A stretch of 64,000 nucleotides of DNA from Eikenella longinqua. Its GTDB lineage: Bacteria; Pseudomonadota; Gammaproteobacteria; Burkholderiales; Neisseriaceae. Numbering within the stretch: position 1 is the stretch's first letter; every line of letters begins with the position of its first letter. The position numbers and the translations under genes were made by a program. This document shows positions 55,222 through 62,950 of the stretch, in pieces. The notes under the pieces are model-generated. The model saw only the letters and a list, made by a program, of their open reading frames with translations, made no database searches and was not told the origin of the DNA. Where the stretch lies: positions 48,883 to 112,882 of the forward strand of contig NZ_LXSL01000016.1 of NCBI RefSeq assembly GCF_001648355.1. The letters run 5' to 3'.

Positions 55222-55250
55222 GCCGGCTGGAAACAGCCGGCTTTTTTCTT
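55222..55250 (+). terminator. Intrinsic terminator of glyA
   Basis: GCCGGCTG-GAAA-CAGCCGGC followed by TTTTTTCTT. Confidence 0.93.
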
Positions 55251-55274
55251 GCCGCATTCACGCCCACACGATTG

Positions 55275-55525
55275 AGGCTACCTGAAAAATCCAGCCTCGG
55301 CGCAAGCAAGCAGCCTTCACCGCACCAAAATAATTTTCAGGTAGCCTCTAAGCCAAACCAAAGGCTACCTGAAAACGGCGAAGCAAGGCTGAGTTTCTGC
55401 CAAGCTAAAACGAGCCAGGCAAGCTTCTGCAAAACCGGCACTAAAAATCCAATCCAACTCAATCTATTCAAACAGAAAACATGCCGCCCCATTTTTCAGG
55501 TAGCCTCAAGCGCGGTAAGGCTACC
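55275..55525. repeat. DUS cluster downstream of glyA
   Basis: DUS pair 55275-55286/55336-55347, a forward copy near 55362 and reverse/forward copies near 55495-55525. A degenerate GTTTCTGCCAAGCTAAAA repeat lies near 55394. Confidence 0.7.
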
Positions 55526-55582
55526 TGAAAACCAAGCTTCAACAGAATGAAAACCAACAAAACCAGTTTTCGCAAACCGGAT

Positions 55583-56422
55583 TTATTCATGCCCGGCAAA
55601 CTCCTCCGCCGCCAACGGCTGCCGCCCGAGCAGCTCGGCGAAGGGGCGGCAGCTGGCACAAGCACCTTGTTGCAGCAGAGCCAAACTGCCCGCGCTAACC
55701 ATGCCGTTGCTGAACAGATTGGCCAGCGGCAGCACGGGGCGCAGCAGCGGCAGCGCTATCGGCAGGATGCGCGGCGGCGGCTTGCGGTGCAGGGTGGCGA
55801 GGTAGGTGGCCAGCGTGAGGGCGCGGCTGCCCGTCATGTTTACTACTGCGCCGTGCGGCAGTCGGCTTGCCGGCAAACCGGCCAAACCCTGCACCACATC
55901 GGCAATGTGCACCGGCTGCACAAGGAAACGACCGCCGCCCGGCAGAGGCAGCACAGGCAGGCGGGCAAGGCGGATAAACAGCTCGCAGCTCGCGCCGCCG
56001 CGCCCGTACACGAGGGATGGTCGTGCCACCAGCACGCGCATCCCGCCCGCCGCGCCGATTTGGCACACAGCCTCGTCGCCGCGCCCTTTGCTGCCCACAA
56101 AAGCCACGGCGTGCGCCGGATGGGCGCCGAGCGCGGAAAGCTGCACCCAATGGCGCACGCCTGCCTGCGCCGCCAACCGGGCCAACAGCGCGGGCGTGCG
56201 GTGGTGCACGGTTTCCAGCACCTCGGCATGGCGGCTCATCACGCCGATACAGTTAAACACGGCGTCCATGCCGTGCAGCAGGCGGCGGGCGGCGGCTTCG
56301 TTTGGGTGCAGATAGTTGAAATCGCAGCGTGAAGGCGTGTGCACGGTATGGCCGCTTTGGCGCAGCAGATGCGCGGTGCGTTTGCCGATAAAGCCGCTGC
56401 CACCGAAGAGGAGGATGTTCAT
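55583..56422 (-). CDS. NAD(P)-binding SDR/NDUFA9-like protein
   Basis: Atypical short-chain dehydrogenase of 279 residues. The Rossmann motif is FGGSGFIGK at the N-terminus, followed by DAVFNCIGVM and a region VQLSALGAH. The classical YxxxK is not clear, as in NDUFA9/NmrA-like members, so it may bind NAD(P) without classical catalysis. The C-terminus ends in cysteine- and glutamate-rich residues (ACASCRPFAELL). Elsewhere such genes occur beside DUF2269 and DoxX-like genes, as here at the end of the same strand run. Confidence 0.82.
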   Translation of the reverse strand: MNILLFGGSGFIGKRTAHLLRQSGHTVHTPSRCDFNYLHPNEAAARRLLHGMDAVFNCIGVMSRHAEVLETVHHRTPALLARLAAQAGVRHWVQLSALGAHPAHAVAFVGSKGRGDEAVCQIGAAGGMRVLVARPSLVYGRGGASCELFIRLARLPVLPLPGGGRFLVQPVHIADVVQGLAGLPASRLPHGAVVNMTGSRALTLATYLATLHRKPPPRILPIALPLLRPVLPLANLFSNGMVSAGSLALLQQGACASCRPFAELLGRQPLAAEEFAGHE

Positions 56423-56471
56423 AATAATCTGATATTGTTTGATTTTATTTTTAGCTTCACAGGATATCGCT

Positions 56472-56507
56472 TTCAGGTAGCCTCCAGCCCGCTCAAGGCT
56501 ACCTGAA
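56472..56507. terminator. DUS inverted pair between SDR gene and membrane-protein gene
   Basis: TTCAGGTAGCCT (56472-56483) and AGGCTACCTGAA (56496-56507). Confidence 0.5.
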
Positions 56508-56526
56508 AACTGTGGTAATCCACCCT

Positions 56527-57081
56527 CTAATCGGCGTATTTCCCAAGATTATTCGACACAAACACCGTGCCCGCAGGCCAATCCTGCACGATGCCGTCGC
56601 GGGTCAAGGCCGCAGACTGCCAGCGCCCGTAGGCAAACGCCGCCAGCAACATGACCGCCGACACGCTGACCCATATTGCCGCTGCACGGCGCAGCCCGGC
56701 AGATTCTTCCCCGGTCATACCCGCCGCCCACGGCAGCCACAAGGCCGCCAGCCACACCAACACGCCCCAGCCGACCGCCCCGATATCCGAAAACGGGTTA
56801 GCGCCCAGCATGAACGGGAATGTAAACAAAGACAACACCATGCAGGCATTCAACGCGTGGCGCGGCTGCCTGCCCTCCAGCATCCGCACCACCGACCACA
56901 AATAAAACACATTGGCATAGGCGGCCAACGTGGCCAACTTCCCGGTAAAAATCCCCATCCAGCCGAACACGATGCCCGCCATCAAAACCGCCACGCCCGG
57001 CTGCTCGCCAAGCGACGGCAGGCACAGCGACAGCAGATACAGCGCAAGCGACAACATAATCAAGCGTTTTTTGGTATGCAT
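56527..57081 (-). CDS. Membrane protein, short paralogue
   Basis: Integral membrane protein of 184 residues with about five helices. GGAGGAAATC lies just before the ATG of MHTKKRLIMLSLAL, so I used that start rather than the one four codons upstream. The N-terminal two-thirds align with the next gene upstream (57149): TKKRLIMLSLALYLLSLCLP against SKKRLLALSLALYVVSLFLP, and VGWGVLVWLAALWL against VGWGALLWFSALWL. The short version lacks the soluble C-terminal domain of the other. Function unknown. Confidence 0.8.
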   Translation of the reverse strand: MHTKKRLIMLSLALYLLSLCLPSLGEQPGVAVLMAGIVFGWMGIFTGKLATLAAYANVFYLWSVVRMLEGRQPRHALNACMVLSLFTFPFMLGANPFSDIGAVGWGVLVWLAALWLPWAAGMTGEESAGLRRAAAIWVSVSAVMLLAAFAYGRWQSAALTRDGIVQDWPAGTVFVSNNLGKYAD

Positions 57082-57148
57082 GATTTCCTCCATGACCGGC
57101 TTCCATATTTTTCAGGTAGCCTTTGGGCAGCCGGAGTTTACCTGAAAA

Positions 57149-58555
57149 TTACCACAGCACCCATTCCCCGCCCTCGCCCTCTATCACCAGCTCGCTTTCT
57201 TGCAGGCCATAGTTTTCGGCGCGGCGGCGGGTTGCCATGCGGCGGATGCCGGCAAGCCAGGCTTGCGGCTGCACGGCGGCTTGTTTGAGCACGGCGTGGT
57301 TTGTCTGATCCGGATAGCGGGTGGCGCGGTATTTTTCCACGGGCAGCATATCGCGGCGGCGGATGAGCACGGCGCTCAATTCAACGCTGTCGTCGTAGCT
57401 TTGGTATGCGGGGGCGTTGAGCCAGAGGATGTAGTCTGCATTACACAGGATGCGGCTTTGGGCAAGCGGGCTTCGGTATTTGTCGGAATAGATTTTGCCG
57501 TCGATTTGCAGCGGTTCGTGCAGTTTGAACGGGGCGCTATATGGCTCAATCGGGCAGGCTTCGGCAAAGGTTTGCGCGGGGTTGGCGTCAAACTCGGCGG
57601 CGATTTCGGTGTGTTTGGGCGGCTGCCACAGGCTTTGGATGGTTTTGCCGTAATCGGGATACTGCCCCAAATCTGCGCGTTTCACCGGCGCCTGCCAAAC
57701 GGTGTGCCCGTTTGCTTGTTGGATAAATTGGATTTGTTCGCCCTGCTCGCCGCTTTGTGCGGGGCGGTAGCCGTAGCGGTAGTCGGCGGGCTTTTCGGCG
57801 GGCACGATGGAGAGGATACCGTCTTCGTGGAAGTATTCCTGTATCAGGTAGCCTTGATAAATGAAGCGTTTGGGCGGGCGGTATTCTTTGAGGCTACCTG
57901 AAACGAAAGTCAGGCTGTTGTCTTCGGAAATTTCCAGCCCGCCCAGCCATTCGGCGCTGCCATTGCCCGCTTCGGGCAGGGAAGCCGGTGGGGCAATATA
58001 GGGAAGCGACGAGGGCAGCATAAAGGCAAACACGGTGCCAACGAGGAAATATTGTTCGCGCTGTTGGGCATTGGCGGCGGCATATTGCCAACGGCCAAAG
58101 GCGAACAGGGAAAAGGTGATCACGGCGCATACTTTCGCCCATTTTTTGAAGGCGCGGTTTAAGGCTTCGGGGGTGTTTTCGGTCATCACTGCCAAACGCA
58201 TCAGCCACAGCGCAGAAAACCACAGCAACGCGCCCCAACCTACCGCGGTAAACTCCGCTCTGTCCCGCATGATCGGCATCAACGGAATAACCAGGCTAAA
58301 TGAGGAGAAAACCATGAAAAACCAAGAAGCTACTATCGGCTCTTTGCCGCGCAGCAGTTGCACCGCCGTCCACCAATAAAACAAATTGGCATAGCCCGCC
58401 AACGCAGGCAGCATCCCCACCGCCATCGCCAGCCAGCCGAAAGCAATACTGGCATACATCACAACCAAGCCAATCTGCCCTCCCAGCACGGGCAAAAACA
58501 GGGAAACCACATACAGGGCGAGAGAAAGGGCAAGCAGCCGTTTTTTGCTATCCAT
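57149..58555 (-). CDS. Membrane protein with large C-terminal soluble domain, long paralogue
   Basis: Protein of 468 residues. Residues 1-~190 are a multi-helix domain homologous to the short paralogue at 56527. Residues ~195-468 are soluble and mostly beta, with no recognised family; the segment FVSGSLKEY is coded through a DUS (57891-57902). GGAGGAA sits five bases before ATG 58555 (MDSKKRLL), which decides the start over MEEMMDS. It may be an envelope sensor or structural protein, but nothing proves it. Tandem duplication followed by loss or gain of the soluble domain explains the pair. Confidence 0.78.
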   Translation of the reverse strand: MDSKKRLLALSLALYVVSLFLPVLGGQIGLVVMYASIAFGWLAMAVGMLPALAGYANLFYWWTAVQLLRGKEPIVASWFFMVFSSFSLVIPLMPIMRDRAEFTAVGWGALLWFSALWLMRLAVMTENTPEALNRAFKKWAKVCAVITFSLFAFGRWQYAAANAQQREQYFLVGTVFAFMLPSSLPYIAPPASLPEAGNGSAEWLGGLEISEDNSLTFVSGSLKEYRPPKRFIYQGYLIQEYFHEDGILSIVPAEKPADYRYGYRPAQSGEQGEQIQFIQQANGHTVWQAPVKRADLGQYPDYGKTIQSLWQPPKHTEIAAEFDANPAQTFAEACPIEPYSAPFKLHEPLQIDGKIYSDKYRSPLAQSRILCNADYILWLNAPAYQSYDDSVELSAVLIRRRDMLPVEKYRATRYPDQTNHAVLKQAAVQPQAWLAGIRRMATRRRAENYGLQESELVIEGEGGEWVLW

Positions 58556-58596
58556 CATTTCCTCCATAATTAGCTTTTATCTTTTTCAGGTAGCCC

Positions 58597-59082
58597 CTAC
58601 ATCGGCTTCAACACCATCAGAAAATACATCACCACCGTGGCGCAGAAAGCCGGATAGCCCAGCAGCTCCCACCAAAACTGATCACGCCGATAGCTCCCCG
58701 GCAGCGTCTCCTCCCCCGCCGCCCAAGCCGCAGCCGCCTGCCGTGCCATCTTAATTTGCAGCCACACCACCGGCAGCCAGCAAGCCCCCGCCAACGCATA
58801 AAGCCCCAGCGTCCACTTCACCCACAGCCACGCCCCGTCCCAAGTGAGCGGCATGCCCAGATAGTGCAGCATCCACAAGCCCGAGAGCGGCTGGAACACC
58901 ACCGCCGGCGTGGTAAACCACCAATCCGCCTTCATCACCCACTTCGACACCACCGCCTGCGCCGCCACCGAGCCCGAGCGGTTCGCCCAAAACAGGTAAA
59001 ACGCCGTGCCGAAGCCCGTGCCCACCATCAGCGTGGCCGAAATAATATGCAAGGTTTTCACAATCAGATAAGCATTCATCAT
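58597..59082 (-). CDS. DUF2269 family membrane protein
   Basis: Protein of 161 residues with four helices. It has the DUF2269 pattern YLIVKTLHIISATLMVGTGFG at the N-terminus, a conserved ADWWFTTPAVVFQPLSG in the middle and a hydrophobic tail (VVMYFLMVLKPM). The function is unknown; the family often sits next to SDR and DoxX-like genes. Its ATG abuts the stop codon of the DoxX-like gene, so the two are co-expressed. Confidence 0.88.
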   Translation of the reverse strand: MMNAYLIVKTLHIISATLMVGTGFGTAFYLFWANRSGSVAAQAVVSKWVMKADWWFTTPAVVFQPLSGLWMLHYLGMPLTWDGAWLWVKWTLGLYALAGACWLPVVWLQIKMARQAAAAWAAGEETLPGSYRRDQFWWELLGYPAFCATVVMYFLMVLKPM

Positions 59083-59475
59083 TCACTCCAACTCACTGTT
59101 ATACAAAAAGAACAACACCGCCAAAATCGGCACATTCTTCACCAGCGGCGCAAACGGATGCGCCCACATTTCCGGCAGCCGCAGCGCCGCAATCAGCGAA
59201 TAGCCCGCCACCGTGGCCAGCTGCGCCAACCACAGCCGCGCCCGCCAAGCCCGCCACCCCGGCCAAAAACACAACAGCCCGAAACACACATCCAGCAGCG
59301 AAGCCCCCGCAAACACCGGCCACAACCAACCCTCCGGCAGCCCCACCGCACGCAGCAGCGCCAGCGATTCCCCCGCCGCGCAACACAGTGGCTGAATCCC
59401 GCTCCACAGCCACAACACCCCCAGCGAATACGCCAGATAAGCCGGAGCAGACGGCTTGTTCGGCACGTTTTCCAT
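59083..59475 (-). CDS. DoxX-like membrane protein
   Basis: Protein of 130 residues with four predicted helices (LGVLWLWSGIQPL, WLWPVFAGASLLDVCFGLLC, AVVGY-type segment ATVAGYSLIAAL, and VPILAVLFFLYN). It fits the DoxX-like family of small membrane proteins. It is the first gene of the DoxX-DUF2269 run and ends one base before the DUF2269 start. The start abuts a reverse DUS. An ATTTCT-N8-AGAAAT palindrome lies about 40-60 bases upstream. Confidence 0.78.
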   Translation of the reverse strand: MENVPNKPSAPAYLAYSLGVLWLWSGIQPLCCAAGESLALLRAVGLPEGWLWPVFAGASLLDVCFGLLCFWPGWRAWRARLWLAQLATVAGYSLIAALRLPEMWAHPFAPLVKNVPILAVLFFLYNSELE

Positions 59476-59514
59476 TTTTCAGGTAGCCTTTCACGAGTTA
59501 TCTGTATTTTCTAA

Positions 59515-59534
59515 ATTTCTGCATAAAGAGAAAT
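59515..59534. promoter_or_regulatory. Operator-like palindrome upstream of the DoxX-like gene
   Basis: ATTTCT-GCATAAAG-AGAAAT, 20 bp. It has the same outer half-sites and length as the palindrome upstream of the GbsR-type gene (60204-60223). Confidence 0.5.
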
Positions 59535-59597
59535 ATGGGCTTAAAAATTTAGCGGGCTTAGCCGCATGATTGGTTTGCAAGCTTTCCACTCTCTTTC

Positions 59598-59634
59598 AGG
59601 CTACCTGAAAACCCAAGCGCATTTTCAGGTAGCC
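59598..59634. terminator. DUS inverted pair after the GbsR-type gene
   Basis: AGGCTACCTGAA (59598-59609) and TTCAGGTAGCC (59624-59634). Confidence 0.5.
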
Positions 59635-59656
59635 CCAATCTTCCAAACCAAAATAT

Positions 59657-60175
59657 TCAGCGGAAAAACTTCTGTATCCCCGCGCCCAGCTTCAGGATTT
59701 TCACCATCGTGCCGGTGGAAAGCTTCAGCATCTCGTTGGCCCACACCGTGAGCGTGTCGATGAAGTCGTGGGTTTGGCGGATTTTCTGCTGCGCCGCCTC
59801 GTTTTCCTGCGCAAACTCGGGGCTGTCGATGAGCGCTTGCAGAAACTGCCGCGTGGGCTCGATTTCGCGCTGCATGCGCACTTCGGCGATGGTGCGGAAC
59901 AGCGCCCACACATCGTCGGAAGTGGCGAAATGGTCGCGCCTGTCGCCCATGATGTGCACGGTGTGCACCAGGAGCATGCCCTGCAATTCTTTGATGCTGT
60001 TGGAAACATTGGAGCGCGCCATATTCAGCGTTTCGCAAATTTCTTCGGCGTGCATCGGGCGGCCGATGATGTAGAGCAGCGCGTGGATTTGCGCCACGCT
60101 GCGGTTTACGCCCCATTTGGAGCCCATCTCGCCCCAATGCAGGATGAATTTTTCTGTGGTGGGATTCAGTTTCAT
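59657..60175 (-). CDS. GbsR/MarR-family transcriptional regulator
   Basis: Winged-helix DNA-binding protein of 172 residues, start MKLNPTTEKFILHWGEMG. The sequence ILHWGEMGSKWGVNRSVAQIHALLYI is the GbsR-like dimer/wHTH start, and MHAEEICETLNMARSNVSNSIKEL is the recognition helix region. A hydrophobic C-terminal helix follows. A perfect 20-bp palindrome 29-48 bases upstream suggests autoregulation; a related palindrome lies upstream of the DoxX-like gene. The inducer is unknown. Confidence 0.9.
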   Translation of the reverse strand: MKLNPTTEKFILHWGEMGSKWGVNRSVAQIHALLYIIGRPMHAEEICETLNMARSNVSNSIKELQGMLLVHTVHIMGDRRDHFATSDDVWALFRTIAEVRMQREIEPTRQFLQALIDSPEFAQENEAAQQKIRQTHDFIDTLTVWANEMLKLSTGTMVKILKLGAGIQKFFR

Positions 60176-60203
60176 AGTGGGGCGGAGTGTATGCGCGTCT
60201 TTT

Positions 60204-60223
60204 ATTTCTGTCAATACAGAAAT
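60204..60223. promoter_or_regulatory. 20-bp palindromic operator upstream of the GbsR-type gene
   Basis: ATTTCTGT-CAAT-ACAGAAAT, perfect 8-bp arms, 29 bases before the start codon. The outer half-sites are repeated at 59515-59534. Confidence 0.6.
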
Positions 60224-60236
60224 TAGAAAATAATTT

Positions 60237-60273
60237 TTCAGGTAGCCTGTTTGCCGTATGCAGGCTACCTGAA
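60237..60273. terminator. DUS inverted pair after the CinA-like gene
   Basis: TTCAGGTAGCCT (60237-60248) and AGGCTACCTGAA (60262-60273), at the 3' end of the minus-strand gene at 60287. Confidence 0.5.
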
Positions 60274-60286
60274 AATCTTTCCCCGC

Positions 60287-61078
60287 CTAAGCTTCGTCGT
60301 CAGCGGCCAATTCGATTTGTGTGGCGCCCTGCTCTTTCAGTTGGGCTTGGGCTTCCTGCCAGGCTTGGTCGAGCTGTGCGCAGGCGGTTCCTTCGGCTTT
60401 GAGGCCGAACAGCAGGCGGTAGCGGCGCTCGGCGGTGGGGGTGGCGGGCAGGCTGAAGCTGCGGATGCCGGGGTGGCGCTGCTCGATGCTGCTCATCACG
60501 GGGCTGACGCGGGATTCGGGCAGGTCGATCCAGGCGCTGATGCTGCGGCGTTCGGTTTGGTGCTGGAGGTGGGCGTAGAGCTGGTCGAGCACCCAGGCGG
60601 CCATGGGCTGCGCCATCACGGGGAAGCCGGGCAGGAAGTAGTGTTCGCGGATGGAGAAGCCGGCGATGTTGTTGTAGGGGTTGGGGATGAGGCTGCTGCC
60701 TTGGGGGAATTCGGCCATGCGCAGGCGGATGCGGTGGGCGGGGCTGTCGAGGCTGTCGCCGTGTTTGAGGGAGACGGTTTCGATATGGGCGGCGGCTTGG
60801 GGGTGCAGCGCCAGCGGCAGGCCGAGGGCTTCTGCGGCGGCTTGGCGGGTGTGGTCGTCGGGGGTGCTGCCGATGCCGCCGGTGATGAAGGTGGGCCGGC
60901 CTTCGGCAAAGCTTTGACGCAGGCGGTGTGCGAGGATGGGGCGGTTGTCGGGCAGGTATTGCACGGAATCGAGCTGGAGGCCGCGTTTTTTGAGCAGCTG
61001 TTTGAAAAAGGCGAAGTGTTTGTCTTGGCGGCTGCCGTGCAGGATTTCGTCGCCAACAACGATGAGGGAGAAGGTCAT
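60287..61078 (-). CDS. CinA/MoaB-like competence-damage family protein
   Basis: Protein of 263 residues with the MoCF-binding fold found in MogA/MoaB and the CinA N-terminal domain: FSLIVVGDEILHGSRQD at the start, then ITGGIGSTPDDHTRQAAAEALG. It has the CinA N-domain without the C-terminal nicotinamide-mononucleotide deamidase domain. Proteins of this type are annotated as competence/damage-inducible protein A or molybdopterin-binding. In a naturally competent genus this is of interest, but a competence role is not shown. A Correia-like element lies 42 bases upstream of its start. Confidence 0.87.
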   Translation of the reverse strand: MTFSLIVVGDEILHGSRQDKHFAFFKQLLKKRGLQLDSVQYLPDNRPILAHRLRQSFAEGRPTFITGGIGSTPDDHTRQAAAEALGLPLALHPQAAAHIETVSLKHGDSLDSPAHRIRLRMAEFPQGSSLIPNPYNNIAGFSIREHYFLPGFPVMAQPMAAWVLDQLYAHLQHQTERRSISAWIDLPESRVSPVMSSIEQRHPGIRSFSLPATPTAERRYRLLFGLKAEGTACAQLDQAWQEAQAQLKEQGATQIELAADDEA

Positions 61079-61119
61079 GGGGTTCCTCTGGTGTGCAGGC
61101 TACCTGAAATTTTGTGTTC

Positions 61120-61225
61120 TATAGTGGATTAAAATCAGAATGGGACAAGGCAGCGAGCTGCAGACAGTACAAACAGTACGGCAAGGCGAGCCAACGCGGT
61201 AGCATTCTGATTTTAATCCACTATA
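61120..61225. mobile_element. Correia-like MITE, copy 2 (106 bp)
   Basis: Begins TATAGTGGATTAAAATCAG, ends with the exact complement (about 23-bp perfect inverted ends). Interior matches copy 1 with small changes: GGGACAAGGCAGCGAGCTGC, ACAGTACGGCAAGG and GAGCCAACGCGGTAGC. It lies between the CinA-like and lipoprotein genes. Confidence 0.88.
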
Positions 61226-61228
61226 TTT

Positions 61229-61290
61229 TTCAGGTAGCCTCTAGGGATAACAGGCTACCTGAAAAGTTATCTGCATTTTTCAGGTAGCCT
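61229..61290. repeat. DUS copies beside the MITE
   Basis: TTCAGGTAGCCT (61229-61240), AGGCTACCTGAA (61252-61263) and TTCAGGTAGCCT (61279-61290); the last overlaps the lipoprotein gene's 3' flank. Confidence 0.7.
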
Positions 61291-61297
61291 TTGCTGC

Positions 61298-61894
61298 TTA
61301 ATAGCTGGTGCCCGGCATGGGGCAGTATTGGATGGGCGCGGGGCGGGTGGGGTGCACTTCGCCGCTGGCCTGCGGCAGGATTTCCACCACGGCCACATCG
61401 CAGCTGTTTCCGCCGCGCGAATATTGCACTTCGTAGTCTTTGCCGGGCTGCGGGGTGAGGCTGGCGGCAAGTCGGCAGCGATCCACGCGGCCGATCGTTT
61501 CCGTGGAAAACGCGCCATCCAACACCAGCGCTTTGCTGGCGGGCACCACGAATTCTTTATACGATTCGCGGAACACCACGCCGGTGTCTTCGTTCACTAT
61601 ATTGCTGCGCTGGGTGGCGGGCATGCCCACGGAAAGGTTGCGGATGCGGCGCGGCAGCCCGCCGGTAAAGCGGGTGTGGCGGCGCCGGCCTTGTTTTTCC
61701 GCCCATTGCTTACAGGTGCTGTTTGGAATCATGCGCACCACGTCGCGGCCGTATTGGCCGTAGATGCGCAGGCGCGCCTGGTTTTGCGCGCTATAAGGCA
61801 CCTCGCGGCGCACGATTTGTGATTTCTGCGACATAAAACAGCCGCTCAAAGCCAAGGCGGCGCAAACAGGCAGCAATAATTTGATTTTCTTCAT
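61298..61894 (-). CDS. Hypothetical lipoprotein
   Basis: Protein of 198 residues with a lipoprotein signal peptide, MKKIKLLLPVCAALALSGC, with lipobox LSGC. The mature part is basic at first (RREVPYSAQNQ, GRRRHTRF) and carries several cysteines near the end. No domain is recognised. AGAACGCCTG-type leader sequence precedes the start. It is a single-gene unit between a MITE and gph. It probably sits in the outer membrane, facing the periplasm. Confidence 0.8.
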   Translation of the reverse strand: MKKIKLLLPVCAALALSGCFMSQKSQIVRREVPYSAQNQARLRIYGQYGRDVVRMIPNSTCKQWAEKQGRRRHTRFTGGLPRRIRNLSVGMPATQRSNIVNEDTGVVFRESYKEFVVPASKALVLDGAFSTETIGRVDRCRLAASLTPQPGKDYEVQYSRGGNSCDVAVVEILPQASGEVHPTRPAPIQYCPMPGTSY

Positions 61895-61936
61895 CAGGCG
61901 TTCTCCATTATCAAGGGAAGGGTGAAACTGCTTAAA

Positions 61937-62008
61937 TATAGCGAACCAACTTAACTTTCGCTACGTCGTTAGCTCGCCTTGTATCGAAAGCCAATTTGAT
62001 TCGCTATA
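61937..62008. mobile_element. 72-bp mini-MITE related to the Correia-like elements
   Basis: Ends TATAGCGAA and TTCGCTATA; 20 of 24 bases of the terminal arms are complementary. The complement holds ACAAGGCGAGCTAACGACGTAGC, clearly related to GGCAAGGCGAGCCAACGCGGTAGC of the 106-bp copy at 61120. It lies just upstream of the lipoprotein gene. Confidence 0.7.
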
Positions 62009-62013
62009 AATGC

Positions 62014-62661
62014 TTACAGCAAATCCAAAATCTGCCCAGGCGCATCCAGCCGCGCATCGGCCGGCCATTCGTGCACCGGGTCGCTCTCGGCGATGTAGCC
62101 CCAGTTGGCCAGCGCCGTGCGCATGCCCGCGTTTTTGCCGGCCACCATATCGCGCTCGGCATCGCCCACATACAGGCAGCGCTCGGGCTCAATGCCGATT
62201 TGGCGGCAGGCATAGTGCATGGGCAGCGTGCTGGGCTTGGATTCGGCACAGGTGTCGCCGCTCACCACCACGGCGGGCGGAACGGCAAAGCCCAGCTCGG
62301 GCACCAGGCGGCTGGTGAACACATGCGGCTTGTTGGTGATGATGCCCCAGGCAATGCTGCGCCCGGCAAGCTGCTCAATCATGGGGTTGATGCCTTCAAA
62401 CAACACGGTTTCTTCATGAAAGCAGCGGCCGTATTCGGCCAAGTATTCCTGCCGCCAGCGCGGATGGTCGGGGTGGCCCTTTTCAATGCCGGTGCCCAGT
62501 TTAATCAAATAGTTCGCACCGTGGCTGGCCACCGGCCGAATCTGCGCCATCGGCACGGCGGGCAGGCCATTTTTGGCCAGCAGGCGGTTGAGCGCGCCGC
62601 CCAAATCCAGCGCCGTATCGGCCAGCGTGCCGTCTAAATCGAACAATACTGCTTGAATCAT
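62014..62661 (-). CDS. gph: Phosphoglycolate phosphatase
   Basis: HAD-superfamily phosphatase that removes phosphate from 2-phosphoglycolate, a product of DNA repair. The start MIQAVLFDLDGTLADTA gives 215 residues, with GGGAGACTTT before it. Catalytic aspartates are in DLDGT, motif II is in GIITNKPH, and motif III/IV are in KPSTLPMHYAC and YVGDAERDM. The gene ends a few bases from the mini-MITE. Related HAD phosphatases with other substrates cannot be excluded. Confidence 0.88.
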   Translation of the reverse strand: MIQAVLFDLDGTLADTALDLGGALNRLLAKNGLPAVPMAQIRPVASHGANYLIKLGTGIEKGHPDHPRWRQEYLAEYGRCFHEETVLFEGINPMIEQLAGRSIAWGIITNKPHVFTSRLVPELGFAVPPAVVVSGDTCAESKPSTLPMHYACRQIGIEPERCLYVGDAERDMVAGKNAGMRTALANWGYIAESDPVHEWPADARLDAPGQILDLL

Positions 62662-62715
62662 AAAGTCTCCCAATGTCTCGCCCATATTTTGAACAACATA
62701 TCGGCATGGCAACTT

Positions 62716-62751
62716 TTCAGGTAACCTCAACACGCACGCAGGCTACCTGAA
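62716..62751. repeat. DUS pair upstream of gph
   Basis: A one-off TTCAGGTAACCT (62716-62727) and AGGCTACCTGAA (62740-62751). Confidence 0.6.
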
Positions 62752-62950
62752 AATATCTTTACCGCAGCCGCGAATTATAACGCAGGAATAAAATCCGGTT
62801 AAAAAACCGCCGCAAAAAGCCGCCTAATTCCTTGCCTTTTCGGCAAAACCCCGCCACCGCGCCATCTTTACAATTCTCTCCGCCCTACCCCGCCGCGCCC
62901 AAGCTGGTACAATGCGCCGCATCCCTTTTCACCCCAGCAAAGGAAACCCC

